Shown one piece after another: positions 1 through 7,670 of a stretch of 12,068 bases of DNA. Position 1 is the first letter of the stretch. Each line of letters opens with the position of its first letter. The notes beneath the pieces were generated by a model. The model was not told the origin of the DNA. It ran no database searches and worked only from the letters and a program-made list of their open reading frames with translations. A program made the position numbers and the translations under genes. The DNA comes from an uncultured bacterium (lineage in GTDB: Bacteria > Patescibacteriota > Patescibacteriia > UBA1558 > GWA2-36-10): the NCBI GenBank assembly GCA_937870675.1, contig CALMZN010000015.1:1-12068 (forward strand). The letters run 5' to 3'.

Positions 1-2
1 TT

Positions 3-86
3 GTGTGGGCCGTTCAGCCCGGGAAGGTTGTGGTCATCTACGGACCCCGTCGCACGGGGAAGACGACACTGGTGAAGAAATTTCTG
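3..86 (+). pseudogene. Fragment of an AAA-type ATPase (P-loop only), fused out of frame to the surface-protein gene
   Basis: Frame 3 reads VWAVQPGKVVVIYGPRRT followed by GKTTLVKKFL. This contains a Walker A motif (G-P-R-R-T-G-K-T, GxxxxGKT pattern) preceded by a hydrophobic beta strand. It is the usual N-terminal signature of bacterial and archaeal AAA ATPases of the AAA_14/DUF4143 type ('GPRRxGKTTL'). The resemblance ends at about base 86. The frame then runs through unrelated residues to a stop at 135-137, where the Walker B and C-terminal parts should follow. Bases 1-70 are 44/70 G+C, far richer than the rest of the window, which points to a foreign source. It is either an assembly chimera or a real recombination scar. 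The ATPase identity rests on a single short motif. Confidence 0.7.
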
Positions 87-1390
87 TTTCTTTGTCTGGC
101 ACTGATCAGTTTGTTATACCAAAGGGTACAGCTGTGAACATGATTATCAAGGGTGATATATCAGCTAGCGCAACTGCTAATGCTACATTCAAGATGGATA
201 TTACATCCACTAACTCCAATGTAGTGACTGCTTCTGGCGCTACCTCTGGCAACGATATCAACGCTGCCGAAGGCACAGCCGTTGCCAATAATATGACTAT
301 TGGTACATCTGGTGGTACTGTGGAAATATCTTTGGATTCCAATAATCCAGAAGCCGCTTTGATGGCTGGTGGCACAACCGTGAATTTGGCTAAGTTCAAA
401 TTTTATGCTACCTCTACCGAAGACATTGAATTAGATTATTTGTATTTGACACAAGTTGTCACTGATACTTTGTCTTCTTCATATTTGGATTATGATGAAA
501 TCTGGTTTGTGGACGAAGCTGGTACCGAAATTACCGGTACTCGCATGACTCCAACCAGCACCAAGCCATATATCAACTTTGCTGACAACGCTTTTGTTGT
601 CAACATCTCTGACACCAATGGCGAGGTCTTGACTTTGAAAGCCAAGCTAGCCACTATTGGTACTGGATATGGTGGCACATCCGATCACGCTGTTGGTTAT
701 AAGATCAATGCGGTTGCTGATGTAGTAGCCAAAGGTGATATGACCGGCAATGGTTCTACGGAATATCTTGGTAGCTCCGCGCCAACTGGCAATACCAACT
801 ATGTGTATAAGGGTTACCCAATATTTGCCAGAGTCAATATGACTGGCGCCTTGGCCAATGGTACAAAAGATTTGTACAAGTGGACTGTGACCGCCGTCAA
901 CAATGATATTGCTCTATACAAATTTACCTTTGATATCATTACTACAACTTGCGTAGTTTCCAACTTGTATGTTTATGATGTCACTGGTACAGAAGTTGCC
1001 TTGGATGAAACTGCCGGAACACCATCAGGACCAGAAACTGGTATGATGTGGGAAACTATTGGTACTGATTGGGATGGGGTTTATGCCACTCCTGATGAGG
1101 CCGTAGTTGCTAGTGGTGTCACCCGCACCTTTGTGTTGAGAGGTGATGTCACTGCCGCTGCCACTGGTGACTCTGTACAGGTCAGAATGGGTGGCGATGC
1201 CGCTCATGTGGCTGGTACAAGCACTTTGTTGCACAGCGCATCTGGTGTAGACACTGATACCAATGATGACTTTCTCTGGTCAGACATGAGCGCCGGTTCT
1301 CATACCGACTCAACTGTTGACTGGACCAATGGCTTCTTGGTTTCAGGTTTATCTAGTCCTTCCACTTCTGCCCAAGTAACTTCTCTATAA
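74..1390 (+). CDS. S-layer-like / secreted surface protein, 3' part (5' end missing)
   Basis: This is the C-terminal ~438 residues of an extracellular protein rich in Thr, Ser, Gly, Ala and Asp, with a single Cys in the authentic part and no membrane segment. The frame is open from base 5, but the first ~23 residues (bases 5 to ~73) come from the GC-rich fragment in the wrong frame, so the true start and signal peptide lie outside the window. A motif is repeated: 'GTAVNMIIKGDISASAT' near the beginning and 'GVTRTFVLRGDVTAAAT' near the end, with beta-rich sequence between. This suggests tandem Ig-like or S-layer modules. The C-terminus ('DWTNGFLVSGLSSPSTSA') resembles the ending of large surface proteins of Patescibacteria. 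Abundant Ser/Thr would suit O-glycosylation by the genes downstream. The exact family is not certain. A strong terminator follows 34 bp after the stop. Confidence 0.75.
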   Translation, partial: EEISVSLSGTDQFVIPKGTAVNMIIKGDISASATANATFKMDITSTNSNVVTASGATSGNDINAAEGTAVANNMTIGTSGGTVEISLDSNNPEAALMAGGTTVNLAKFKFYATSTEDIELDYLYLTQVVTDTLSSSYLDYDEIWFVDEAGTEITGTRMTPTSTKPYINFADNAFVVNISDTNGEVLTLKAKLATIGTGYGGTSDHAVGYKINAVADVVAKGDMTGNGSTEYLGSSAPTGNTNYVYKGYPIFARVNMTGALANGTKDLYKWTVTAVNNDIALYKFTFDIITTTCVVSNLYVYDVTGTEVALDETAGTPSGPETGMMWETIGTDWDGVYATPDEAVVASGVTRTFVLRGDVTAAATGDSVQVRMGGDAAHVAGTSTLLHSASGVDTDTNDDFLWSDMSAGSHTDSTVDWTNGFLVSGLSSPSTSAQVTSL

Positions 1391-1423
1391 TTTATATAGT
1401 TTAGTTATTTTTCAGCAGATCTG

Positions 1424-1460
1424 AAATAGAAAAGACCCCCCTATGGGGTCTTTTCTATTT
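1424..1460. terminator. Rho-independent terminator, perfect 16-bp stem
   Basis: AAATAGAAAAGACCCC (1424-1439) and GGGGTCTTTTCTATTT (1445-1460) are perfect inverted repeats around a 5-nt loop. The right arm is T-rich after the GGGGTC core and the left arm is A-rich, so the element could terminate transcription in either direction. It lies 34 bp after the surface-protein stop and separates that gene from the TPR/ligase unit, which must therefore have its own promoter or depend on readthrough. Confidence 0.92.
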
Positions 1461-1511
1461 GGGATTTTTATGTTAAAGTATGAGGGTATTTATCAATAAT
1501 ATTAAGCTTTT

Positions 1512-2198
1512 ATGTTAAAAAAGAGAACAAAAATTTATTTATTGTTAGCCGTATTTTTGTTAGTGGTTGGCGGTTTTTTTGTTTGGTGGTGGCAGGGTCA
1601 GCAAAGTCAAAAAAAGGTTGATTGGGACAATCCAGACTATGTTTTTGATATCAAAATTCCTGATGATTTTGATCAAACAAAAATAGATAGGGTGCAACTC
1701 AAAATAACCGAAGCCCGCAAGGCCTACGCTGAAAAGAAGGAGGATAACTACACTTGGGATATTATTGGTAATTTGTATGAATTTGTCAGGGACTATGATA
1801 GGGCTTTGGTGGTTTATAAAAAATCATTTGAAATGCAACCCAAGGACATTATTGCTATTTTGAATATTGGGACTATTTATGAGGAGCAAAAAAAAGATTA
1901 TAAAGAAGCGGAAAAATATTATTCACAGGCAGTTGTTATTTTCCCCCAAATGGTTGATGTTTATGATCGTCTGGCTAATCTATATTGGCACAAGATGAAC
2001 CAGTTGGATCAAGCCGAAACCACATATATTCAGGGTATTGAAGCGACCAGTGGTAAGCCGGATCTTATTGTTAGTTTGATTAATTTTTATGGTCAGACCG
2101 AGCAAATTGAGAAACAAAAAGCAACTGCTAAAAAGCTTTTGGAGCTCTATCCTGATAATGAGCTTTATAAAAAAGATTTTGGTGATTTGGCTAAATAA
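1512..2198 (+). CDS. Membrane-anchored TPR protein
   Basis: This 228-residue protein starts with a basic stretch (MLKKRTK) and one hydrophobic segment at about residues 8-27, ending in WWW. By the positive-inside rule this would anchor it with the rest outside the membrane. A linker to about residue 78 is followed by around four tetratricopeptide-like helical pairs (about 80-112, 113-147, 148-181, 183-216), with TPR features such as 'DYDRALVVYKKSFEMQP' and 'KEAEKYYSQAVVIFP'. TPRs bind proteins, so a scaffold or assembly role for the two membrane enzymes downstream is plausible; no catalytic motif is seen. The next gene starts 6 bp after the stop, so the two are probably cotranscribed. No clear Shine-Dalgarno sequence precedes the ATG; the start was chosen because it immediately precedes the basic and hydrophobic anchor. 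Confidence 0.88.
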   Translation: MLKKRTKIYLLLAVFLLVVGGFFVWWWQGQQSQKKVDWDNPDYVFDIKIPDDFDQTKIDRVQLKITEARKAYAEKKEDNYTWDIIGNLYEFVRDYDRALVVYKKSFEMQPKDIIAILNIGTIYEEQKKDYKEAEKYYSQAVVIFPQMVDVYDRLANLYWHKMNQLDQAETTYIQGIEATSGKPDLIVSLINFYGQTEQIEKQKATAKKLLELYPDNELYKKDFGDLAK

Positions 2199-2204
2199 AA
2201 TATT

Positions 2205-4439
2205 ATGCAAAAAATTCTAGAGAAAATATTGGTTTATGGTTTGGTGGCTGTTTTATTTACGCCATTAGTAATAGGGGATAAACTAGTTTTTCCTTTTGTG
2301 ACTACCAAGGCCTATTATTTTTATATTATTATAGATATTTTGTTAGTGGTTTATTTGATGATATTAAGTCAAAAACCACTTTATCCACAGAAAAATAAAT
2401 ATTTATTATTTTTTATCGTTTTGATTTTAATTGGTTTTTTGTTTGATGTTTTTGGGGTAAAATTTTTGAATAGTTTTTGGGGAAATTATGAAAGAATGAT
2501 GGGCATCTATACTGCTCTTCATTTTTTGGTTTATCTATGGTTGTTGTTAAGTGTATTTAATACCAAAGAAAAATATTTAAAACTTTTAAAAGTAAGTTTG
2601 GTAGTTAGTTTTTTGGTAGGTGTTTATGCCATTTTGCAAAAAATGCAAGTGGTTTTTTATGGTATTTTGAATATAGACGAAAATCGTAGTTCAGCTACCT
2701 TTGGTAATCCAGCTTATTTTGCTGGTTATTTGTTGATTTTTATTTTTGTAGCGGCTTATATGCTATTGAGATCAAAACAGACCTTGGTTTTTGATCAGCA
2801 ACCGGCAGAACAATCAACGATAATTGCCAAGAGTAAAAAATCTGATAAATATTGGTCTTATTTTTATATTTTATCTATCTTATTGAATACAGTAATTTTA
2901 TATTTTACTGCCACTCGTGGGGCTTTGTTGGGCTTGGTTGCGGGTGCTATGGTTGGAATTATTTTGGTCATTATATTTCATCAGAAGCGTAAAATAAAAG
3001 TAGTTGCCTTGATTTTATTGCTGGTAGTGGCGCTGGGCTTGTCTTCAATATTTATTTTTAAGCAGTCGGCATTTATAAAAAACAATCTCACTCTAGCTCG
3101 TATTAGTGAGATTAACATGAATGATGTCACTACTGCGTCCCGTATACGACTTTGGAAAATGAGTATCAGGGCTGTCCAAGATCGACCTATTTTTGGTTAC
3201 GGCGCCAACAATATGAGGTTGCCACTTGATAAATATCATGATTACAATTTAGTAGAAGATTGGTTTGATAGCTCACATAACAAATTTTTTGACGAATTGT
3301 TGGCTCATGGTTATGTCGGTTTTGTTTTGCAGATAGCTTTTTTTGTAGCATTGTTAATTTTGATTTTGAAAAAAATAAAAAAGGACTTATGGGGTAACGC
3401 GACTTTATTTGCTTTGTTGCTTGCTTATTTAATTCAGGCCCTATTTATTTTTGATGTCTTTATTGTCGCCTTATCTTTTATTTTTATTTTAGGTTTTTTG
3501 TTTATAAATTTTGCTGAAAAAGATCAACCCAGTATTAGGCAAAAAAAGATTTCTATTCATTTAGTTGCGCCAGTTATTATTATTATGGTTTTTGTTTTTT
3601 CGTATATTTATAGCCATACTATTAGGCCAGCACATAATATTATTTTGGCTGGTAATTTGACGACTGATGATATGAGTACAGCAATTGATGTATATAAAAA
3701 AGTTGATCAGGATTTGTTTGTTAATTACGATATTTTTGCCTCAGCTATGGCTAAAACAGCGATGGATGTCTTTAAGAATAATCAGCAGTATACTGATGTG
3801 CAAATTAAAGACTTCGTTGCCTTGTTGTCTAGAGTATATGAACAGGCCATAACAGATTCTGGCGGTTATTCATATTTTTATATTAATTTAGCCAAGATGT
3901 ATCAGATTGCCTCAGTGTCTCCACGGCTAGATTACCTTGATCAGTCGATGGTTTTGTTAAACACGGCTTTAGCCAAAACTCCAAATCGTATCGATATTTA
4001 TTATGCTTTAGCCCAGGGTTATTTTATGAAAAACGATATTACGACAGCCGAGGATACTTTAAAAAAGGCCTTGGCTCTGGGCGTCAGGCAGGGAGAGGTT
4101 TATTATAAACTAGCTGAAATTCAAGTCAGAAAAGGAGATCCTGAACAAGCTTTAGTCAGTATTGAGCAAGCAGAAAAATATGGTAGAGTATTAACTTTTG
4201 AGGAACTAGAAGGTTTTGCTAAGTTATTTATAGAAAGAGAAAAATGGGCCGAAGCTTTGCGTATTTTTATTAAAATAGATGAAATAAAGCCAAATAATAT
4301 TGACACCTATGCCAATATTGCTTTGACTTATAGTAGGTTGGGAGAAAAACAAAAAGCCATAGAATGGGCTAATAAAATAATAATTATTGATCCCACTAGG
4401 GCTAAAGAAATTCAAGAATTTATTTCAACGCTTAAATAA
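2205..4439 (+). CDS. O-antigen ligase/polymerase-like (Wzy_C) membrane protein with C-terminal TPR domain
   Basis: This 744-residue protein has about 10-12 membrane segments in residues 5-470 and a soluble helical C-terminal region with TPR-like repeats (about 560-740; for example 'IDIYYALAQGYFMKNDITTA' and 'NIDTYANIALTYSRLGEKQK'). Motifs fit the O-antigen ligase / Wzy polymerase / PglL superfamily (PF04932-like): 'RSSATFGNP' at 161-169, 'ATRGALLG' at 236-243, 'SRIRLWK' at 312-318, 'DRPIFGYG' at 326-333 and 'FDSSHN' at 354-359 with His358 in the position of the conserved loop histidine. Such enzymes move glycans from an undecaprenyl-type carrier to lipid, protein or a growing polymer. Sequence alone does not tell ligase, polymerase and protein O-oligosaccharyltransferase apart. 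A hydrophilic loop (about 190-217) interrupts the membrane region. It is followed without a gap by its paralogue (TAA then ATG). Confidence 0.88.
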   Translation: MQKILEKILVYGLVAVLFTPLVIGDKLVFPFVTTKAYYFYIIIDILLVVYLMILSQKPLYPQKNKYLLFFIVLILIGFLFDVFGVKFLNSFWGNYERMMGIYTALHFLVYLWLLLSVFNTKEKYLKLLKVSLVVSFLVGVYAILQKMQVVFYGILNIDENRSSATFGNPAYFAGYLLIFIFVAAYMLLRSKQTLVFDQQPAEQSTIIAKSKKSDKYWSYFYILSILLNTVILYFTATRGALLGLVAGAMVGIILVIIFHQKRKIKVVALILLLVVALGLSSIFIFKQSAFIKNNLTLARISEINMNDVTTASRIRLWKMSIRAVQDRPIFGYGANNMRLPLDKYHDYNLVEDWFDSSHNKFFDELLAHGYVGFVLQIAFFVALLILILKKIKKDLWGNATLFALLLAYLIQALFIFDVFIVALSFIFILGFLFINFAEKDQPSIRQKKISIHLVAPVIIIMVFVFSYIYSHTIRPAHNIILAGNLTTDDMSTAIDVYKKVDQDLFVNYDIFASAMAKTAMDVFKNNQQYTDVQIKDFVALLSRVYEQAITDSGGYSYFYINLAKMYQIASVSPRLDYLDQSMVLLNTALAKTPNRIDIYYALAQGYFMKNDITTAEDTLKKALALGVRQGEVYYKLAEIQVRKGDPEQALVSIEQAEKYGRVLTFEELEGFAKLFIEREKWAEALRIFIKIDEIKPNNIDTYANIALTYSRLGEKQKAIEWANKIIIIDPTRAKEIQEFISTLK

Positions 4440-6449
4440 ATGCTAAATAAAAATTTAATAAATACTATAAAATTTTGTTTATTTTTGGGATTATTAGTTC
4501 CATTGATAGTAGATCAGGGTACTATTTTTCCTTTTATCTTCCCTAAAATTATATTTTTTAGAATAATTGTTGATATTGCTGTGGTGCTATTTTTGTGGCT
4601 TTGCTGGCAGAAAAAAAATTATCGCTTGACATTACGCTGGCCGGATATTTTTTTGCTGGCTTTTGTGTTGTGGGCAGTAGTTTCATCGCTGTGGGGAGTG
4701 GATTTGCAGTATAGCTTTTGGACTGGTCAAGAGAGGATGAGTGGCCTAGTGTCCTTGTTTCATTTTGTGGCTTATTTATACTTATTAGTCAATGTCTTTT
4801 CAGCCAAGGATTGGCTCTATTTTTTTAGAGGCATTTTGCTGGTGGGGCTTATTATTTTCTTTAAATCTGTCAGTGAATTGGGCGGAAACAATTATCGCGC
4901 TTCGGGCTCTTTGGGCAACCCTATTTATTTGGGAGAATATTTTCTTTATTTATTTTGGTTTGCTGGCTTATTATTTTTTATTAATAAAAATAAAATAGAG
5001 CGTTGGATTTTGGCTTTTTTTTCGATACTGGGAATAGTCGGTATCTTTATTTCCGGCAGTCGCGGACCCTTGCTGTCTTTGGCTTTGGCCTTGGCGCTTT
5101 ATTTGTTGTGGCATATTTTTCATATAAAAAAATTAAGCGTCAAATTATCACTAGGTTTTGTCGGCGTTTCTATTGTCACAGTGATTGCCTTGGGAATTTT
5201 GGCGCCGCAAGTTGGCTTTATAAAAAACACGCCAATATTGAATAATTTATCAGAAATTAAAAGTTTAAGTGGATCGTTGACTAATAGGTTGATAGTCAGT
5301 GGCATTGCTTGGCAGTCAGCTCTAGAACGGCCTTTTGGCTGGGGCTGGGAAAATTTTCCCACCGCTTTTAGCATCCACTATAATCCCGAGTTATTAAAAC
5401 GCGGTTGGGGCGATAGCAATTTTGATTCGTCCCACAACTTATATTTGGATATTTTGGTGGGCGCTGGTTTTGTCGGCCTGCTTTTGTGGTTGGCTTTTTT
5501 TGCCTTTATTATTTTTTACATTGGGCGCTTGTACAAAAAATCAGAGAGTGAAAAGAATAAATATATTTTGTTGCTGGCTTTTGTGATTTCTATTTTGACG
5601 CAATTTTTTGTGGCCTTTTTGCATCCTAGTGGCTATCTGCTTTTATTTATTTTGTTGGCTTACATAATTTTTTGTCTTAGGCAATTAGAAGGCAAACAAT
5701 TTGTAATTGATCTACCAAAGCTAGTTGGCAAAAGTTTAATTATTATTTTTATTTTGTTGGCTTTGGTTTTTATTTATCAAAATTTTAAGGCCTATAGTGA
5801 GAATAAAAAGCAACAAAAGGCCTATCGCGATATTACTTACCAAAATTATACTGAAGCAGAAAATATCATCAAGGCCAGCTGGGGCTCTTGGGGCCCTTAT
5901 GAGCGGGATATTTTGCGTAATTACGCTGAATATATTGAGGGTGTCGGTTTGAGCAACTTGCCTCTCGAATTGCGTAGTGATTATGTACATATTATCAAAG
6001 ACATAGCGCTAGAGACAGAAAAAAACATTGATAAATACAATAAACAAAGTCCCACAGAGTACCTATCCGTGTTGCGTTCTTATATTATGCTCTGGGGAGT
6101 TGGTGATAAGGATGAAAATAAAATTAACGAAACATACCAAAAATTATTGGCTATCAATGATAAAAATCAAGCAATTAATTTTACCTATTTTAATTATTTG
6201 GCTATCAGCGAGCAGTGGGACAAAGCCATCGCTTTGCTAGACAAAGTAATTAGTGATGAACCGGATATTTATTATGCTTATTGGTACAAAAGCAAGGTTT
6301 ATTTTTATTTGCGGGACTACCAAAAGGCCTACGATAATTATTCATTGGCCAAGGATAGGGGTTTTGCGCCCGACGGATTCTATGACCAAAATTTGGTCAA
6401 AATGCTTGAGCAATTAAAAGCTAGCTCTACCACTAGTCAGTTAAAGTAA
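4440..6449 (+). CDS. Second O-antigen ligase/polymerase-like (Wzy_C) membrane protein with C-terminal TPR-like region
   Basis: This 669-residue protein is a diverged tandem paralogue of the preceding one. Matching blocks occur in the same order: 'SFWTGQERMSGL' against 'SFWGNYERMMGI', 'RASGSLGNPIYLGEY' against 'RSSATFGNPAYFAGY', 'SGSRGPLLSL' against 'TATRGALLGL', 'ERPFGWGWENF' against 'DRPIFGYGANN', and 'FDSSHNLYLD' against 'FDSSHNKFFD'. Candidate functional residues are Arg153, Arg208, Arg297 and His332. About ten or more membrane segments end near residue 447. The C-terminal ~220 residues are soluble and helical, with recognisable TPR-like repeats only near the end (about 585-640). Family knowledge suggests transfer or polymerisation of a lipid-linked glycan; a partner role with its neighbour is inference. 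Its ATG directly follows the previous stop, implying translational coupling. Its last 9 bp overlap the convergent glycosyltransferase gene. Confidence 0.88.
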   Translation: MLNKNLINTIKFCLFLGLLVPLIVDQGTIFPFIFPKIIFFRIIVDIAVVLFLWLCWQKKNYRLTLRWPDIFLLAFVLWAVVSSLWGVDLQYSFWTGQERMSGLVSLFHFVAYLYLLVNVFSAKDWLYFFRGILLVGLIIFFKSVSELGGNNYRASGSLGNPIYLGEYFLYLFWFAGLLFFINKNKIERWILAFFSILGIVGIFISGSRGPLLSLALALALYLLWHIFHIKKLSVKLSLGFVGVSIVTVIALGILAPQVGFIKNTPILNNLSEIKSLSGSLTNRLIVSGIAWQSALERPFGWGWENFPTAFSIHYNPELLKRGWGDSNFDSSHNLYLDILVGAGFVGLLLWLAFFAFIIFYIGRLYKKSESEKNKYILLLAFVISILTQFFVAFLHPSGYLLLFILLAYIIFCLRQLEGKQFVIDLPKLVGKSLIIIFILLALVFIYQNFKAYSENKKQQKAYRDITYQNYTEAENIIKASWGSWGPYERDILRNYAEYIEGVGLSNLPLELRSDYVHIIKDIALETEKNIDKYNKQSPTEYLSVLRSYIMLWGVGDKDENKINETYQKLLAINDKNQAINFTYFNYLAISEQWDKAIALLDKVISDEPDIYYAYWYKSKVYFYLRDYQKAYDNYSLAKDRGFAPDGFYDQNLVKMLEQLKASSTTSQLK

Positions 6450-7631
6450 TCCTAAGTATACTTTTTCAGTATTTTCTATAGTTTTTGTGAGAGAAAAATT
6501 TTCTTTGATGTTGATATAATTTTTTTCCGCCACCATTTGCGTTGTTTCTGGATTTTCACTGACCTCAACTATTATGTTTTTCAAAGACAGAGGATTGGCT
6601 GGCGCTACCAAGTAGCCGGTCTCTTTATTTTTGATTATTTCTGGGATGCCACCAACTTCTGTGCTGATGACTGGTATCTTGGCTAGTCCGGCCTCTAGGA
6701 TGGCGTAGGGCAGGCCCTCCTTGACCGAGGGCAAGATGAAATAGTCAAGGGCCTTCAGGAATTTCCAGTCCTCATTGCTGGGTTTTATGATTTTGATATA
6801 GTCAGCCAGATTGTTTTCGTTTAGGTATTTTTTGATAGCAAGTAATTCTGGGCCATCGCCGATAAACACAAAGCGGTTGTTTTTTAAAAATTCTGGTGCT
6901 TCATCGCGAATTATTTTGATTGCTTCGGTCAAATAATTGTAGCCCTTGGCTTTATAAAAACTGCCAATAGTGCCAAAGTATTTGTATTGCCCATCAAGTT
7001 TGAGCGCTACTTGGGCTTTTTCTTTGGCTAAAAAATTATATTGTTCAGAATCAACTCCATTATGAACTACAACAATTTTATGGGGCAAGCAAATTTTGTT
7101 GGCAATAGCCGACTGCTTGTCGTAGTCCGATACAGCGATAATTCTATTTTGCAAACCAGCCGAAAATGTCTCGGATAATATATAGGCCTTACGAACAAAT
7201 TTGTTTAGCGGTTCATTGAAGACATAGCCGTGAGCCGTGTAGATTATGCGCGCTTTGACATTGAGGGGATTGAAGTTATAGAACATGCTAGCCAGGGAGC
7301 CCACAGCGCCAGCTTTGGAGCTGTTGAGATGGACAATATTGTAATTACCTTTGTTTAGTAATTTAGCAATTTCTTTGGTAGCCAAAAATTCATTGCTCAT
7401 ATCTATATTGCGAATCAGATATTTTATGGGTATGGTCTTGATGTTTAGCTTGTGGCAAGTATCCAGAAACTGCTGGTTGGTCTTACTGACTTCACCGTAG
7501 GCGATGTGGACTTCATTGTTTTTGGAGAAGTATTCGGCTAGTTCTAGGACATATTTTTGAGCGCCACCCCATTTGGTTTGGGTGATGAGGTAGAGTATTT
7601 TTTTGCCAATGAATTTTTTTGTTTCTTCCAT
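6441..7631 (-). CDS. Glycosyltransferase family 4 (GT-B fold)
   Basis: This 396-residue protein is a full-length two-domain GT-B enzyme. The N-terminal acceptor domain has 'LITQTKWGGAQKYVLELA' (about 15-32), the glycine-rich loop typical of GT4, then 'HLNSSKAGAVGSLA' (101-114) and 'TAHGYVFNEP' (132-141). The C-terminal donor domain has 'VVHNGVD' (188-194), 'GTIGSFYKAKG' (220-230), 'FIGDGPE' (256-262) and the family EX7E motif in 'EGLPYAILE' (Glu305 and Glu313), followed by 'GLAKIPVISTEVGGIPEI'. It should transfer a sugar from a nucleotide donor, retaining the anomeric configuration, on the cytoplasmic side; substrates cannot be told. It lies on the opposite strand to the other glycan genes, 39 bp downstream of the Bro-N-like gene, so the two may share a transcript. 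No Shine-Dalgarno motif is seen, so a start slightly downstream of the chosen ATG is possible. Confidence 0.93.
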   Translation of the reverse strand: MEETKKFIGKKILYLITQTKWGGAQKYVLELAEYFSKNNEVHIAYGEVSKTNQQFLDTCHKLNIKTIPIKYLIRNIDMSNEFLATKEIAKLLNKGNYNIVHLNSSKAGAVGSLASMFYNFNPLNVKARIIYTAHGYVFNEPLNKFVRKAYILSETFSAGLQNRIIAVSDYDKQSAIANKICLPHKIVVVHNGVDSEQYNFLAKEKAQVALKLDGQYKYFGTIGSFYKAKGYNYLTEAIKIIRDEAPEFLKNNRFVFIGDGPELLAIKKYLNENNLADYIKIIKPSNEDWKFLKALDYFILPSVKEGLPYAILEAGLAKIPVISTEVGGIPEIIKNKETGYLVAPANPLSLKNIIVEVSENPETTQMVAEKNYINIKENFSLTKTIENTEKVYLGLL

Positions 7632-7670
7632 AAATTGGTTTTATAATTGATGTTAACTATTTTTGATATA

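Noticed and set aside
5..73. Start of the surface protein at GTG 5 with an N-terminus MGRSAREGCG...
   Set aside because: These codons belong to the GC-rich ATPase fragment read out of frame; they have no signal peptide and do not match the protein's composition.
4792..5245. Two plus-strand open frames inside the second ligase gene (4792-4998, 5003-5245)
   Set aside because: They lie wholly within a well-supported membrane protein gene and are hydrophobic shadows of it in another frame.
6454..6463. AAGTATACTT palindrome followed by T's near the convergent gene ends as a terminator
   Set aside because: It has no loop and sits inside the coding end of the glycosyltransferase gene; too weak to call.
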